Positions 1 to 6,526 of a stretch of DNA of 20,248 bases are shown one piece after another (the first letter of the stretch is position 1; each line of letters starts with the position of its first letter). A program made the position numbers and the translations under genes. The DNA comes from Kiritimatiellia bacterium. Lineage in GTDB: Bacteria; Verrucomicrobiota; Kiritimatiellia; SLAD01. The notes beneath the pieces are model-generated. The model did no database searches. It was not told the origin of the DNA and saw nothing but the letters and a program-made list of their open reading frames with translations. Where the stretch lies: NCBI GenBank assembly GCA_007134175.1, contig SLLF01000035.1, positions 1 to 20,248 on the forward strand, in the 5' to 3' direction.

Positions 1-20
1 AAACACAGATGGACACAGAT
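1..20. repeat. Short direct repeat ACACAGAT x2 in intergenic DNA
   Basis: ACACAGAT occurs at 3-10 and again at 13-20, separated by GG, giving a 10-bp period. The window starts inside it, so the array may continue to the left. From memory, ACACAGATGG-type short arrays are common in intergenic DNA of several environmental bacterial lineages. I could not check this here. Confidence 0.35.
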
Positions 21-69
21 CATGTTTGGTAGTCGCTGCGTGAAGGCAATAATACTTGGAAACGGTTGT

Positions 70-99
70 TTGTTGAGTTCAGCGAATGAAAGTTAGAAT
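70..99 (+). promoter_or_regulatory. Weak candidate promoter for the 134-4563 operon
   Basis: TAGAAT at 94-99 matches five of six bases of the TATAAT -10 box and lies 34 bp before the first start codon. The best-spaced -35 (TTGTTG at 70-75, 18-bp spacer) is poor. A better hexamer, TTGAGT at 73-78, leaves only 15 bp. The stretch 1-133 is clearly A+T-richer than the genes around it, as expected for a promoter region. No terminator or RNA gene is visible in it. Confidence 0.22.
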
Positions 100-133
100 T
101 GTTTTAGAAATCCTTGGATAACGAGTCAGCGTT

Positions 134-1024
134 ATGTCACCTGTGCAACGCCGTTTATTGCTTTGTACCGATATGGATGGGACCGTCATTCCCTACGCCG
201 CGCCGGAAGATCCCGATGCCCGGCCCCGGTTGCGCCGGCTCTGCACTGATCCTGGTGTCACCTTGGTCTACGTCACTGGTCGCGACGCCGACTTGGTCCG
301 CGCGGCCCTGGCGGAGTATGACCTGCCGACGCCCGCTTATGCCGTGACGGATGTGGGGGCCTGCATCCACCGGGTTGGACCGGACGGCTCCTGGTCCTGT
401 TGGGAGGACTGGCCAGCCACTATAGCCGCCGACTGGCAGGGACAGACCCAGGACACGCTGCATCCACATCTGGCGGAGCTGCCGGGCCTCCGCCTGCAGC
501 CGGATTCCTGCCAGCAGGCCTTCAAACTTAGCTACTTTTGGGACCTGGATCAATGGGATGGTCCCACGCTGGTGCAGGCCGTGGAGGAACGATTGGCCCC
601 GCTGGGTTTGGTTTCCGAGGTCACGGTCAGCCGCGCTGCGGAATATGCCATCGGCCTGCTGGACGTGTTGCCGCAGCGGGCCACCAAGCGGCATGCCGTG
701 GAATTCCTGCAGCAGCAACTGCACTATGCCCCGCACGAAGTCGTCTTCGCCGGCGATAGCGGCAACGATTTAACCGTTATGGACAGTGCATGCCGCGCCA
801 TTCTGGTCGCCAACGCCGGGGATGAGGTCAAGCAGGCCGCCCGCGCCCGCGCGGCCGCCGCCGGCCATGCCGATGCGCTTTACATCGCCACCGGGGATCA
901 GGGATATGGCAACGGCAACTATGCCGCCGGCGTGCTGGAAGGCATCGCTTGGTTCTGTCCCGAATGGGCGGAAGCGGTGCGACCGGAATCCGGCAGGCCC
1001 GCACAAAGCAAAAGGAAATCATGA
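134..1024 (+). CDS. HAD-superfamily phosphatase, sucrose-phosphate phosphatase-like
   Basis: This 296-residue protein is a cap-containing (type IIB) HAD phosphohydrolase, closest in pattern to sucrose-6-phosphate phosphatase, which releases sucrose from sucrose-6-phosphate. All four HAD motifs are visible. DMDGT carries the nucleophile Asp13 and the acid/base Asp15, and VTGR carries Thr48. Lys185 lies in the ATKRHAV segment, and GDSGND carries Asp208 and Asp212 for Mg2+. The C-terminal GNGNYAAGVLEG segment also recalls this family. No signal peptide or membrane segment is seen, so it should be cytosolic. It opens a run of four genes, and its TGA overlaps the ATG of the next gene by 4 nt. No sucrose-phosphate synthase is in view, so the substrate could be another sugar phosphate such as glucosyl- or mannosyl-glycerate phosphate. 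The HAD fold is certain; sucrose specificity is only likely. Confidence 0.85.
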   Translation: MSPVQRRLLLCTDMDGTVIPYAAPEDPDARPRLRRLCTDPGVTLVYVTGRDADLVRAALAEYDLPTPAYAVTDVGACIHRVGPDGSWSCWEDWPATIAADWQGQTQDTLHPHLAELPGLRLQPDSCQQAFKLSYFWDLDQWDGPTLVQAVEERLAPLGLVSEVTVSRAAEYAIGLLDVLPQRATKRHAVEFLQQQLHYAPHEVVFAGDSGNDLTVMDSACRAILVANAGDEVKQAARARAAAAGHADALYIATGDQGYGNGNYAAGVLEGIAWFCPEWAEAVRPESGRPAQSKRKS

Positions 1025-2205
1025 TGACGTCTTTGGAATTGTTGCAGGAATTGATCGCGATACCCAGCGTGAATCCGGATCATACGGATAACCCCGCCAT
1101 CGCCAATGAGTACCGGATGGCGCTGTTCCTTTCCGCCTGGCTGAGTGAGCGGGGGTTTGCGGTCGAATACGATAGTGTGGACGAGTGGCGCGGCAACGTG
1201 ATCGGTCGCTACGGCCCCGCGCAGCCGGCCTACCACCTGCTGCTGGAGGCGCACCTGGACACGGTCGGAATCGACGGCATGACCATCGACCCCTTTGCGC
1301 CGGTTGTGAAAGCGGGCCGCTGCTACGGGCGCGGCGCGTGCGACATGAAAGGGGCCCTGGCTGCCGCTCTGACCGCGCTCGACAATGCCGCGCTGCTGCA
1401 ACGACTGGCGACGGCCGGAGTGGCAGTAACGGTGGCCGGTGCCTATGGCGAGGAAACTGGTAATATCGGCGCGGAACGATTGGCCACCCAAGGTCTGGCG
1501 GCCGATGGGGCGATTGTGCTGGAGCCGACCGGCTGTACGCTGGTGCACGCCCATAAAGGAGCGCTGTGGACCGCCATCACGTTGCAAGGGGCTGGGGGCC
1601 ACGGTTCTGATCCCACGCAAGGCTGCAATGCCATTCTCGGTATGTGCGAGTTGCTGCCCTGGCTGCAAGGGGGTTGGCTCGATCCGATCGCGTCTGCAGC
1701 GGAATCAGCAGACGGGGCCTCCTGGTTCGGCGCGTCCGGTGGCACGGTCAATATCGGACGCATCGTCGGCGGGAACGCCATTAACATAATCGCCCCGCAT
1801 TGCCGGGTGGAAGTCGACCGCCGCCTGTTGCCGGGCGAGTCACCGGACGTTTTGCTGGCCCGGCTGGACGATCAGTTGCAAGCGCACTGTGTCGCGGGCC
1901 ACGCCACGGGTTACTCCGTCGAGGTGTTGAAACAGGGAGTCGCTTTCGCTACACCGCCCACAGCCCCGCTGATCTCCGACCTGGCCGCGGCCGTGCGCGT
2001 GGCGGGCGGGAAAGCGGAGCTGACGGTAGCGTCGTGGCACAGCGATGCCAGTGCCTTGGCCCGGACCTGCAAGGACGTGGTGGTCTTTGGACCGGGGGAC
2101 ATCGCCCAGGCCCATACCCGCGATGAGTTTATTGAACTGTCCCAACTGGAACTCGGCACGAAGATACTGCGCGCCTATCTTGAAGGCTTGGCGGCGGCGC
2201 CATGA
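1021..2205 (+). CDS. M20-family metallohydrolase (ArgE/DapE-like deacylase or peptidase)
   Basis: This 394-residue protein belongs to the dinuclear zinc M20 family, which includes acetylornithine deacetylase, succinyl-diaminopimelate desuccinylase and carboxypeptidase G2. The metal-site pattern is complete. It comprises His78 and Asp80 in HLDTV, bridging Asp108 in GACDMKG, the catalytic Glu144 and ligand Glu145 in YGEETG, Glu168 in LEPT, and a late His365 in AHTRDEFI. The middle part (about 175-290) is the lid/dimerisation domain. I start it at the ATG at 1021 because AAAGGAA lies just upstream and the ATG overlaps the previous stop; the frame is also open back to 949. Its ATGA junctions on both sides place it firmly in the operon. 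Substrate cannot be told from sequence. Neighbours act on sugars, so a role other than arginine or lysine synthesis is possible. Confidence 0.85.
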   Translation: MMTSLELLQELIAIPSVNPDHTDNPAIANEYRMALFLSAWLSERGFAVEYDSVDEWRGNVIGRYGPAQPAYHLLLEAHLDTVGIDGMTIDPFAPVVKAGRCYGRGACDMKGALAAALTALDNAALLQRLATAGVAVTVAGAYGEETGNIGAERLATQGLAADGAIVLEPTGCTLVHAHKGALWTAITLQGAGGHGSDPTQGCNAILGMCELLPWLQGGWLDPIASAAESADGASWFGASGGTVNIGRIVGGNAINIIAPHCRVEVDRRLLPGESPDVLLARLDDQLQAHCVAGHATGYSVEVLKQGVAFATPPTAPLISDLAAAVRVAGGKAELTVASWHSDASALARTCKDVVVFGPGDIAQAHTRDEFIELSQLELGTKILRAYLEGLAAAP

Positions 2206-3788
2206 AACGCATCGGCGACTGTACCCTATGGGTCGGCGCAGGGCTAACGCTTGTGGCCGGCCTGTTGCTGAGCGGGATCAACCTGTATTGGGGCGAGCTG
2301 AACCAGGACGAAGGCTGGTACCTTTATGCCGCTGCCCGCACCGCCGAGGGTGCCCGGCCCTATGCAGATTTCGCCTTCACGCAGGGCCCGGTCTTTACCG
2401 CCGTTTATGCGCAGCTCTTCCGGATATGGCCTGTCGCAGGGCTGCAAGCAGGCCGACTATTCACGGCGCTGCTGGGCTGGGCCACCATCGGCCTGGGTAT
2501 CGTGTTGGTCCGGCAACTTGCCCCGCCAGCGTGGCGTGGTACGGCGACGGTAGGGGTGTTGGCATTGCTCGGCGCGAACGTCTACCACAACTACTTCTCC
2601 CTGATCGTGAAGACCTACGCCTTAACCGGGCTGTTGCTGACGGCGGCGGCCTGTTGTTTGGCCTGGTTGAGCCGTGACCGCTTGCGCGGACCGGCGCTGG
2701 CGGCGGGATGGTTATTCGCCTTGGCTGCGGGCGTGCGCCTCTCCGCTGGTGTCTGGCTGCCGGTTAGCGCGCTCGGTCTGGTGCTGGCGGCGCGGCGTTA
2801 CCCGCGCGCCTGGCTCTGGTTCGGATTGGGCGGCGTGCTGGGATTGGCCGTGGCCTTCGGCCCCTCGCTGCTGCGCGCCCCGGCGGCGACGTGGTTCTGG
2901 CTGGGGCCGTTCCACTGGGCACGCGCGGCCACGGACGGACACGGCGGTTGGTTGTATCGCGCGGGTTTCTTTTCCCGCTGGCTACAGGCCTATTACCTGC
3001 TGGCGGCCGTGGCCGTGGTAGCCGGCTGGGGTCTCGCCACCAGTGGCGTTCGCCGCCATGTCTGGCCACCATCGGTCGGCAGTGGGTTGCTGGCTGGGGT
3101 AGGGGGCATGACCCTGCTGCACGCCGCCGCGCCATTTCCCTATGACGATTATCAAGTACCGGTCATGGTGATTGGGACTGCGCTGGTGCTGGCCGCGCTC
3201 TGCCACTGGCTCGCCCGCCTGATCGAGCCGTCGCGCCAGCCCGCCTGGGCGCGTGCCGTTGGGGGTATCCTGGTCATGACCGGGTTGCTTGCGGCCGCAA
3301 CGTCCCCGCGCAATCAAGAGTGGTTCGTGCTGGGACGCGACCGGATCTGGTGGCCGGTTAAGGAGCAGGCCGACTTGCGGGTGCTGCAGCAAACCGCGCA
3401 GTTCCTCGCCGAACGAACCGCGCCCGGCGATGAGTTGCTGACCCAGGATACCTATCTTGCCGTCGAAGCTGGATTGCGGGTCCCGGCAGGCTTAAATCTC
3501 GGCCCGTTTGCCTATTTCCCGGACTGGCCGACCGACGTCGCCGTTGCCCGGCACGTCGTCAATCGCCCGCTGCTCGAGGCGCTGCTGCAAAGTGGAACCG
3601 CGGAATGGGCCGCCTTCAGCGACTACGGGCTGGCCATAGCCGGGCCCGGTATGACGCCGGTGGCGGAAGCTGAACGCCAGCGGCTCTTGCGACTGCTGGA
3701 GTGGCACTATGAACCGTACAAGACCGTGCCGCATTTCGGTCAGGCGCATACCCCGTTGACCCTGTACCGTCGCCGGGCCGCACCATAG
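2202..3788 (+). CDS. Multi-pass membrane glycosyltransferase (GT-C, family 39/83-like)
   Basis: This 528-residue integral membrane protein has roughly ten or more hydrophobic segments, starting with residues 8-27. The first outer loop holds NQDEGWYLY with Asp36-Glu37, followed by ARPYADFAFTQGP. This is the acidic-pair-plus-loop pattern of PMT/ArnT-type GT-C enzymes, which take a sugar from a polyprenyl-phosphate donor on the outer face of the inner membrane. A soluble C-terminal part of about 140 residues follows the last membrane segment (about residues 390-528). The gene overlaps the M20 gene by 4 nt and is followed after 19 nt by a GT2 enzyme of the type that makes polyprenyl-phosphate sugars. 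The two are plausibly donor maker and donor user. The acceptor (lipid, protein or glycan) is unknown. Confidence 0.75.
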   Translation: MKRIGDCTLWVGAGLTLVAGLLLSGINLYWGELNQDEGWYLYAAARTAEGARPYADFAFTQGPVFTAVYAQLFRIWPVAGLQAGRLFTALLGWATIGLGIVLVRQLAPPAWRGTATVGVLALLGANVYHNYFSLIVKTYALTGLLLTAAACCLAWLSRDRLRGPALAAGWLFALAAGVRLSAGVWLPVSALGLVLAARRYPRAWLWFGLGGVLGLAVAFGPSLLRAPAATWFWLGPFHWARAATDGHGGWLYRAGFFSRWLQAYYLLAAVAVVAGWGLATSGVRRHVWPPSVGSGLLAGVGGMTLLHAAAPFPYDDYQVPVMVIGTALVLAALCHWLARLIEPSRQPAWARAVGGILVMTGLLAAATSPRNQEWFVLGRDRIWWPVKEQADLRVLQQTAQFLAERTAPGDELLTQDTYLAVEAGLRVPAGLNLGPFAYFPDWPTDVAVARHVVNRPLLEALLQSGTAEWAAFSDYGLAIAGPGMTPVAEAERQRLLRLLEWHYEPYKTVPHFGQAHTPLTLYRRRAAP

Positions 3789-3798
3789 TGCCACGCAC

Positions 3799-3804
3799 AG
3801 GAAA
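3799..3804 (+). promoter_or_regulatory. Ribosome binding site of the GT2 gene
   Basis: AGGAAA lies 3 nt before the ATG at 3808, in the only non-overlapping junction of the first operon. It supports the chosen start. Confidence 0.5.
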
Positions 3805-3807
3805 CCC

Positions 3808-4563
3808 ATGCAGCTATCCGTCGTCATTCCCGCCTATAACGAGCGTCACCGGTTGGGGCCGATGTTGGAGGCCTATGTGCGCTACTTCGACCAGACGTAT
3901 GGCGCCGAGGTGGAGTGGATTGTGGTGGTCAACGGGTCGGTGGACGGCACCGAGGACGTTGTCGCGCCCTATGCAGCAGTTAATCCGCGGGTGCGGTTGA
4001 TGGTCGAGCCCGCCGCGGTGGGGAAGGGGGGTGCGATCCTGATCGGAGCCCGGGCGGCGCGCGGTGACTGGGTGGGGTTTGTCGATGCCGACGGGGCCAC
4101 GCCGCCGGAAGCGTTCGATGATCTGGTGCGGCACCGGCAGGCCGGGGATTGTCTCATCGCTTCCCGCTGGTTGCCCGGCGCGGTGGTGGAGCCGCGTCAG
4201 CCGTTGGCGCGGCGTGTCGCGTCGCGCATCTTCAACTTTTGGGTGCGGTGGCTGTTCCGGGTGCGCATCAGCGACACGCAATGCGGGGCCAAATGCATCC
4301 GGCGCGCAGCGCTTGAAACCGTGCTGCCGCGGCTCGGGATAACGCAATGGGCGTTCGACGTCGACCTGCTGTTTCAGCTCCGGCGCGCCGGGTACCGCAT
4401 TGTTGAGCGGCCCACCGTCTGGCGGGACAAGGCCGGCTCAAAAGTCCGCGTTGTCCGCGCCTCCATCGAGATGACCCTGGCGCTTGTCCGCCTGCGCCTA
4501 GTCTATTCACGCGCCCGCTGGATCGTCACCGCCTATGATCGGCTGATGAGTGGCGGGCGTTAA
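3808..4563 (+). CDS. GT2 glycosyltransferase, dolichyl/polyprenyl-phosphate glucose synthase-like
   Basis: This 251-residue GT-A fold enzyme resembles ALG5-type dolichyl-phosphate beta-glucosyltransferases. These transfer a sugar from a nucleotide donor to a polyprenyl phosphate on the cytosolic face. The N-terminal VVIPAYNE (5-12), the nucleotide-binding VNGSVDGT (41-48, with Asn where Asp is commoner) and the metal-binding DADG (93-96) are present. So is the family-typical DTQCGAKC followed by FDVDLL. A basic, hydrophobic C-terminal tail may touch the membrane, but no clear transmembrane helix is present, unlike the longer Dpm1/GtrB forms. It is the last gene of the operon. It probably supplies the lipid-linked sugar for the GT-C enzyme encoded just before it. 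Whether the sugar is glucose, mannose or another is not shown. Confidence 0.85.
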   Translation: MQLSVVIPAYNERHRLGPMLEAYVRYFDQTYGAEVEWIVVVNGSVDGTEDVVAPYAAVNPRVRLMVEPAAVGKGGAILIGARAARGDWVGFVDADGATPPEAFDDLVRHRQAGDCLIASRWLPGAVVEPRQPLARRVASRIFNFWVRWLFRVRISDTQCGAKCIRRAALETVLPRLGITQWAFDVDLLFQLRRAGYRIVERPTVWRDKAGSKVRVVRASIEMTLALVRLRLVYSRARWIVTAYDRLMSGGR

Positions 4564-4580
4564 TCGGTAAACTGGTTGCC

Positions 4581-6041
4581 TTACAGGCTGTCGCCAAAAT
4601 CTTTCTTGTACTTGGCGACGAGTTTGGTGGGCCAGTCGCTGGTGGGGGTCAGTCGACCGAGGAAGAAGCGGAGCACGGTCGGTTCGTACTCGAATTTGAG
4701 GCCACCGACCAGTTTGCGGTTTTGGTAGAGCCATTGCAGGCGGTCGGCGACGTATTTGATTTGGGACAGCGTGAAGACCCGCCGGGGCATGGCGAGTCGC
4801 ATCAGTTCCACGTCGGCCAGCACGTCGTCGCCGCTGTCGTCGCGTACGCTGGATATCGTGCCGCGTTCCATGCCGCGTACACCGGATACCAGGTAGAAGG
4901 CGGCGATAAGCGCACCGGCGGGATATTCCTTTTGTGGCACGTGGGACAGGAATCCCCCCGCGTCCACATGCGCGCCCAACCCGCCCGGCGGCGTGACAAC
5001 CGGGATGCCGCGGGCGTCGAGCCATTCGACGAGGTACTTGATGAAGGAGGGGGATTGGCTGATGACCGTCTCGTCCTGGGTTTCGCGCAGGCCGACGGCC
5101 ATGGCTTCGATCTCGCGCACGGACATGCCGCCGTAGGTTAGAAACCCCTCGAAGAGAATGACCATATCCTTCAATTTATCGTAGAGCTTCACATTGTTCG
5201 TGCAGATGCCGCCGCCCCGCGTGGAACTGACCTTGCGGCTGGAAAAATAGATAAGATCCGCGAGATCGCACAGGGCATGTAGAATTTCCGCGATGGATTT
5301 GTTTTTGAAGGTCTTCTCGCGTTGTTTCACGAAATAGGCGTTTTCTCCGATGAGGCTGGCATCGAGCACGAGCATGATGTTGTATTGGTCGCAGACCTTG
5401 CGGACCTGGCGCATATTGGCGATGGAAAAGGGCTGGCCGCCAATGAGATTGGTCGAGGCTTCCATGCGCACGAAGGGGAACTTGTCCGGGCCGTGCTTCT
5501 TGATCAACGCGCGCAGTTTGGAAATATCGATGTTCCCTTTGAACGGGCAGGTGCTTTTGATCTTCAACCCTTCGTCCGTGAAAATCTCGTCAATCGCGCC
5601 GCCGGGCAGCTCGAAGTGGGCCTTGGTGGTCGTGAAGTGATAATTCATCGGCACGATGTGCCCTGGTTTAACAAAGGCCTGTGCGATGATATGTTCGGCG
5701 GCACGCCCTTGATGCACGGGCAGAAAGTATTTTGTATTGAAGACATCCCGCACCGCCTGCTTGGCGCGATCAAAGCTTTGCGAGCCCGCATACGCATCGT
5801 CGGCCTGCAGCATGGATGCAACCTGCTGGTCGCTCATGGCGTTGGTGCCGCTGTCGGTGAGCATGTCGAGAAAAATATGGCGCGTGCTCATGAGAAAGGA
5901 GTTGTAACCGGCGGCCTTGACGGCTTCGAGTCGTTCCTCAATCGGTATCAGCCGCAGTTTCTGCACCGTGCGGACTTTATGCAGTTCGATAGGGATTGCT
6001 TCGCCGCTGGCCAGCTTTATCACGGGGGAATCGTCTTTCAT
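4581..6041 (-). CDS. Tyrosine phenol-lyase/tryptophanase family PLP enzyme, divergent
   Basis: This 486-residue enzyme aligns over its full length with tyrosine phenol-lyase (TPL; beta-elimination of tyrosine to phenol, pyruvate and ammonia) and tryptophanase. Residues matching TPL (recalled Citrobacter numbering) are Tyr84 (Y71), Arg113 (R100), FTTT 136-139 (T124 region), Asn198 (N185), Asp227 (D214), the PLP-binding Lys270 (K257) and Arg415 (R404). The pocket residues Met391 and Arg393 (M379, R381) and Phe459-Phe460 (F448, F449) look like TPL. E. coli tryptophanase has V-E-I and His463 there. Differences are Leu230 for TPL Arg217, Val271 for the usual Asp after the lysine, and an 18-residue C-terminal extension. 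I use ATG at 6041, preceded by GAAAGAGA, rather than in-frame TTG at 6062. The gene stands alone, convergent with the operon to its left. Family is certain; the reaction is not. Confidence 0.9.
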   Translation of the reverse strand: MKDDSPVIKLASGEAIPIELHKVRTVQKLRLIPIEERLEAVKAAGYNSFLMSTRHIFLDMLTDSGTNAMSDQQVASMLQADDAYAGSQSFDRAKQAVRDVFNTKYFLPVHQGRAAEHIIAQAFVKPGHIVPMNYHFTTTKAHFELPGGAIDEIFTDEGLKIKSTCPFKGNIDISKLRALIKKHGPDKFPFVRMEASTNLIGGQPFSIANMRQVRKVCDQYNIMLVLDASLIGENAYFVKQREKTFKNKSIAEILHALCDLADLIYFSSRKVSSTRGGGICTNNVKLYDKLKDMVILFEGFLTYGGMSVREIEAMAVGLRETQDETVISQSPSFIKYLVEWLDARGIPVVTPPGGLGAHVDAGGFLSHVPQKEYPAGALIAAFYLVSGVRGMERGTISSVRDDSGDDVLADVELMRLAMPRRVFTLSQIKYVADRLQWLYQNRKLVGGLKFEYEPTVLRFFLGRLTPTSDWPTKLVAKYKKDFGDSL

Positions 6042-6094
6042 GTAACCATCTCTTTCTTGCAAGTTCGATCAACAACACTTCGTAGCCCGCCGCG

Positions 6095-6122
6095 ATAATA
6101 GGGGCAATTACCGGCGGTTCAA
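6095..6122 (-). promoter_or_regulatory. Promoter of the TPL-like gene
   Basis: Read on the minus strand, TTGAAC (6117-6122) and TATTAT (6095-6100) are separated by 16 bp and sit about 55 bp before the ATG at 6041. TATTAT matches five of six consensus -10 bases. A 6-bp inverted repeat (CCGCCG at 6087-6092, CGGCGG at 6112-6117) brackets the -10 region and could be an operator, though it is short. Confidence 0.45.
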
Positions 6123-6171
6123 GCGCGAATTACTCTTGTCTCTGTGAGCTACGCCGTGACAAGTGCGCACC

Positions 6172-6318
6172 CGCCACGCCCTCACGGGCGCGGCGGGAGG
6201 GCGTGGCGTTTGAGTCGCCGCTACGTACGGCCCACTGATCACCGATCAGGCGCTTGCCACCGTCCCCGGACGCGGAAGCGCGTCCGCTCCAACGGCTCGC
6301 GGGGACGCTCGCCCTCCC
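6172..6318. repeat. Cluster of G+C-rich inverted repeats in a 464-bp gene-free gap
   Basis: The gap 6063-6526 between two divergent genes holds no convincing gene. It contains a 12-bp perfect stem (6172-6183 with 6197-6208, 13-nt loop), a 6-bp stem CTGATC/GATCAG (6235-6240, 6244-6249) and an 8-bp stem (6267-6274 with 6279-6286, 4-nt loop). GGGAGGGCG at 6195-6203 can also pair with CGCCCTCCC at 6310-6318. None is followed by a T run, so these are not ordinary terminators. The dense palindromes suggest a dispersed intergenic repeat or the remnant of one. That is inference. Confidence 0.5.
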
Positions 6319-6345
6319 ACTGCTTCTTGCCCCAGGGGGCGGGGT

Positions 6346-6362
6346 CCTTCCATGGTTGGAGG
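6346..6362. repeat. Diverged copy of a TCCAA-CC-TGGAA near-palindrome
   Basis: On the minus strand this reads TCCAACCATGGAA within CCTCCAACCATGGAAGG. It resembles the two elements at 16622-16638 and 16655-16671, with one base fewer in the centre. See those entries. Confidence 0.35.
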
Positions 6363-6444
6363 ATTTATCGCCTGGCACATATGCAACCCGGTTGTCGGAT
6401 TCGTGTGTACGAGTACGGATCTCCCGTTAAGGGTGCGAGCGCTG

Positions 6445-6473
6445 TTGATTATCCCTTCGGTTAGCGGTAGGCT
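6445..6473 (+). promoter_or_regulatory. Candidate promoter of the radical SAM gene
   Basis: TTGATT (6445-6450) and TAGGCT (6468-6473) have a 17-bp spacer and precede the ATG at 6527 by about 53 bp. The -10 is weak against TATAAT but resembles the TAGACT seen before ftsH and cdaA. A 10-bp direct repeat, GTCGGATTCG, lies at 6394-6403 and 6490-6499, on either side of it. Confidence 0.33.
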
Positions 6474-6512
6474 GTGGCAGTGCCGCGTGGTCGGATTCGG
6501 GTCACGCTGTAC

Positions 6513-6520
6513 AAGGTGGT
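6513..6520 (+). promoter_or_regulatory. Ribosome binding site of the radical SAM gene
   Basis: AAGGTGGT ends 6 nt before the ATG at 6527 and is the clearest Shine-Dalgarno match in this part of the window. It fixes the start. Confidence 0.55.
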
Positions 6521-6526
6521 AGTATC

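Noticed and set aside
4564..4580. Possible terminator between the convergent GT2 and TPL-like genes
   Set aside because: The 17-bp spacer has only a poor dyad and no T run.
6042..6062. TTG start giving a 7-residue longer TPL-like protein
   Set aside because: The ATG at 6041 has a purine-rich GAAAGAGA just upstream, which would be coding sequence in the longer form.
5322..6098. 258-residue + strand frame opposite the TPL-like gene
   Set aside because: Antisense shadow of a well-conserved enzyme; it also runs across that gene's promoter.
6144..6464. Possible 106-residue gene in the 464-bp gap
   Set aside because: No ribosome binding site, low-complexity Arg/Gly-rich product, and the DNA is dominated by inverted repeats. 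A frame on the other strand (6130-6378) is equally unconvincing.
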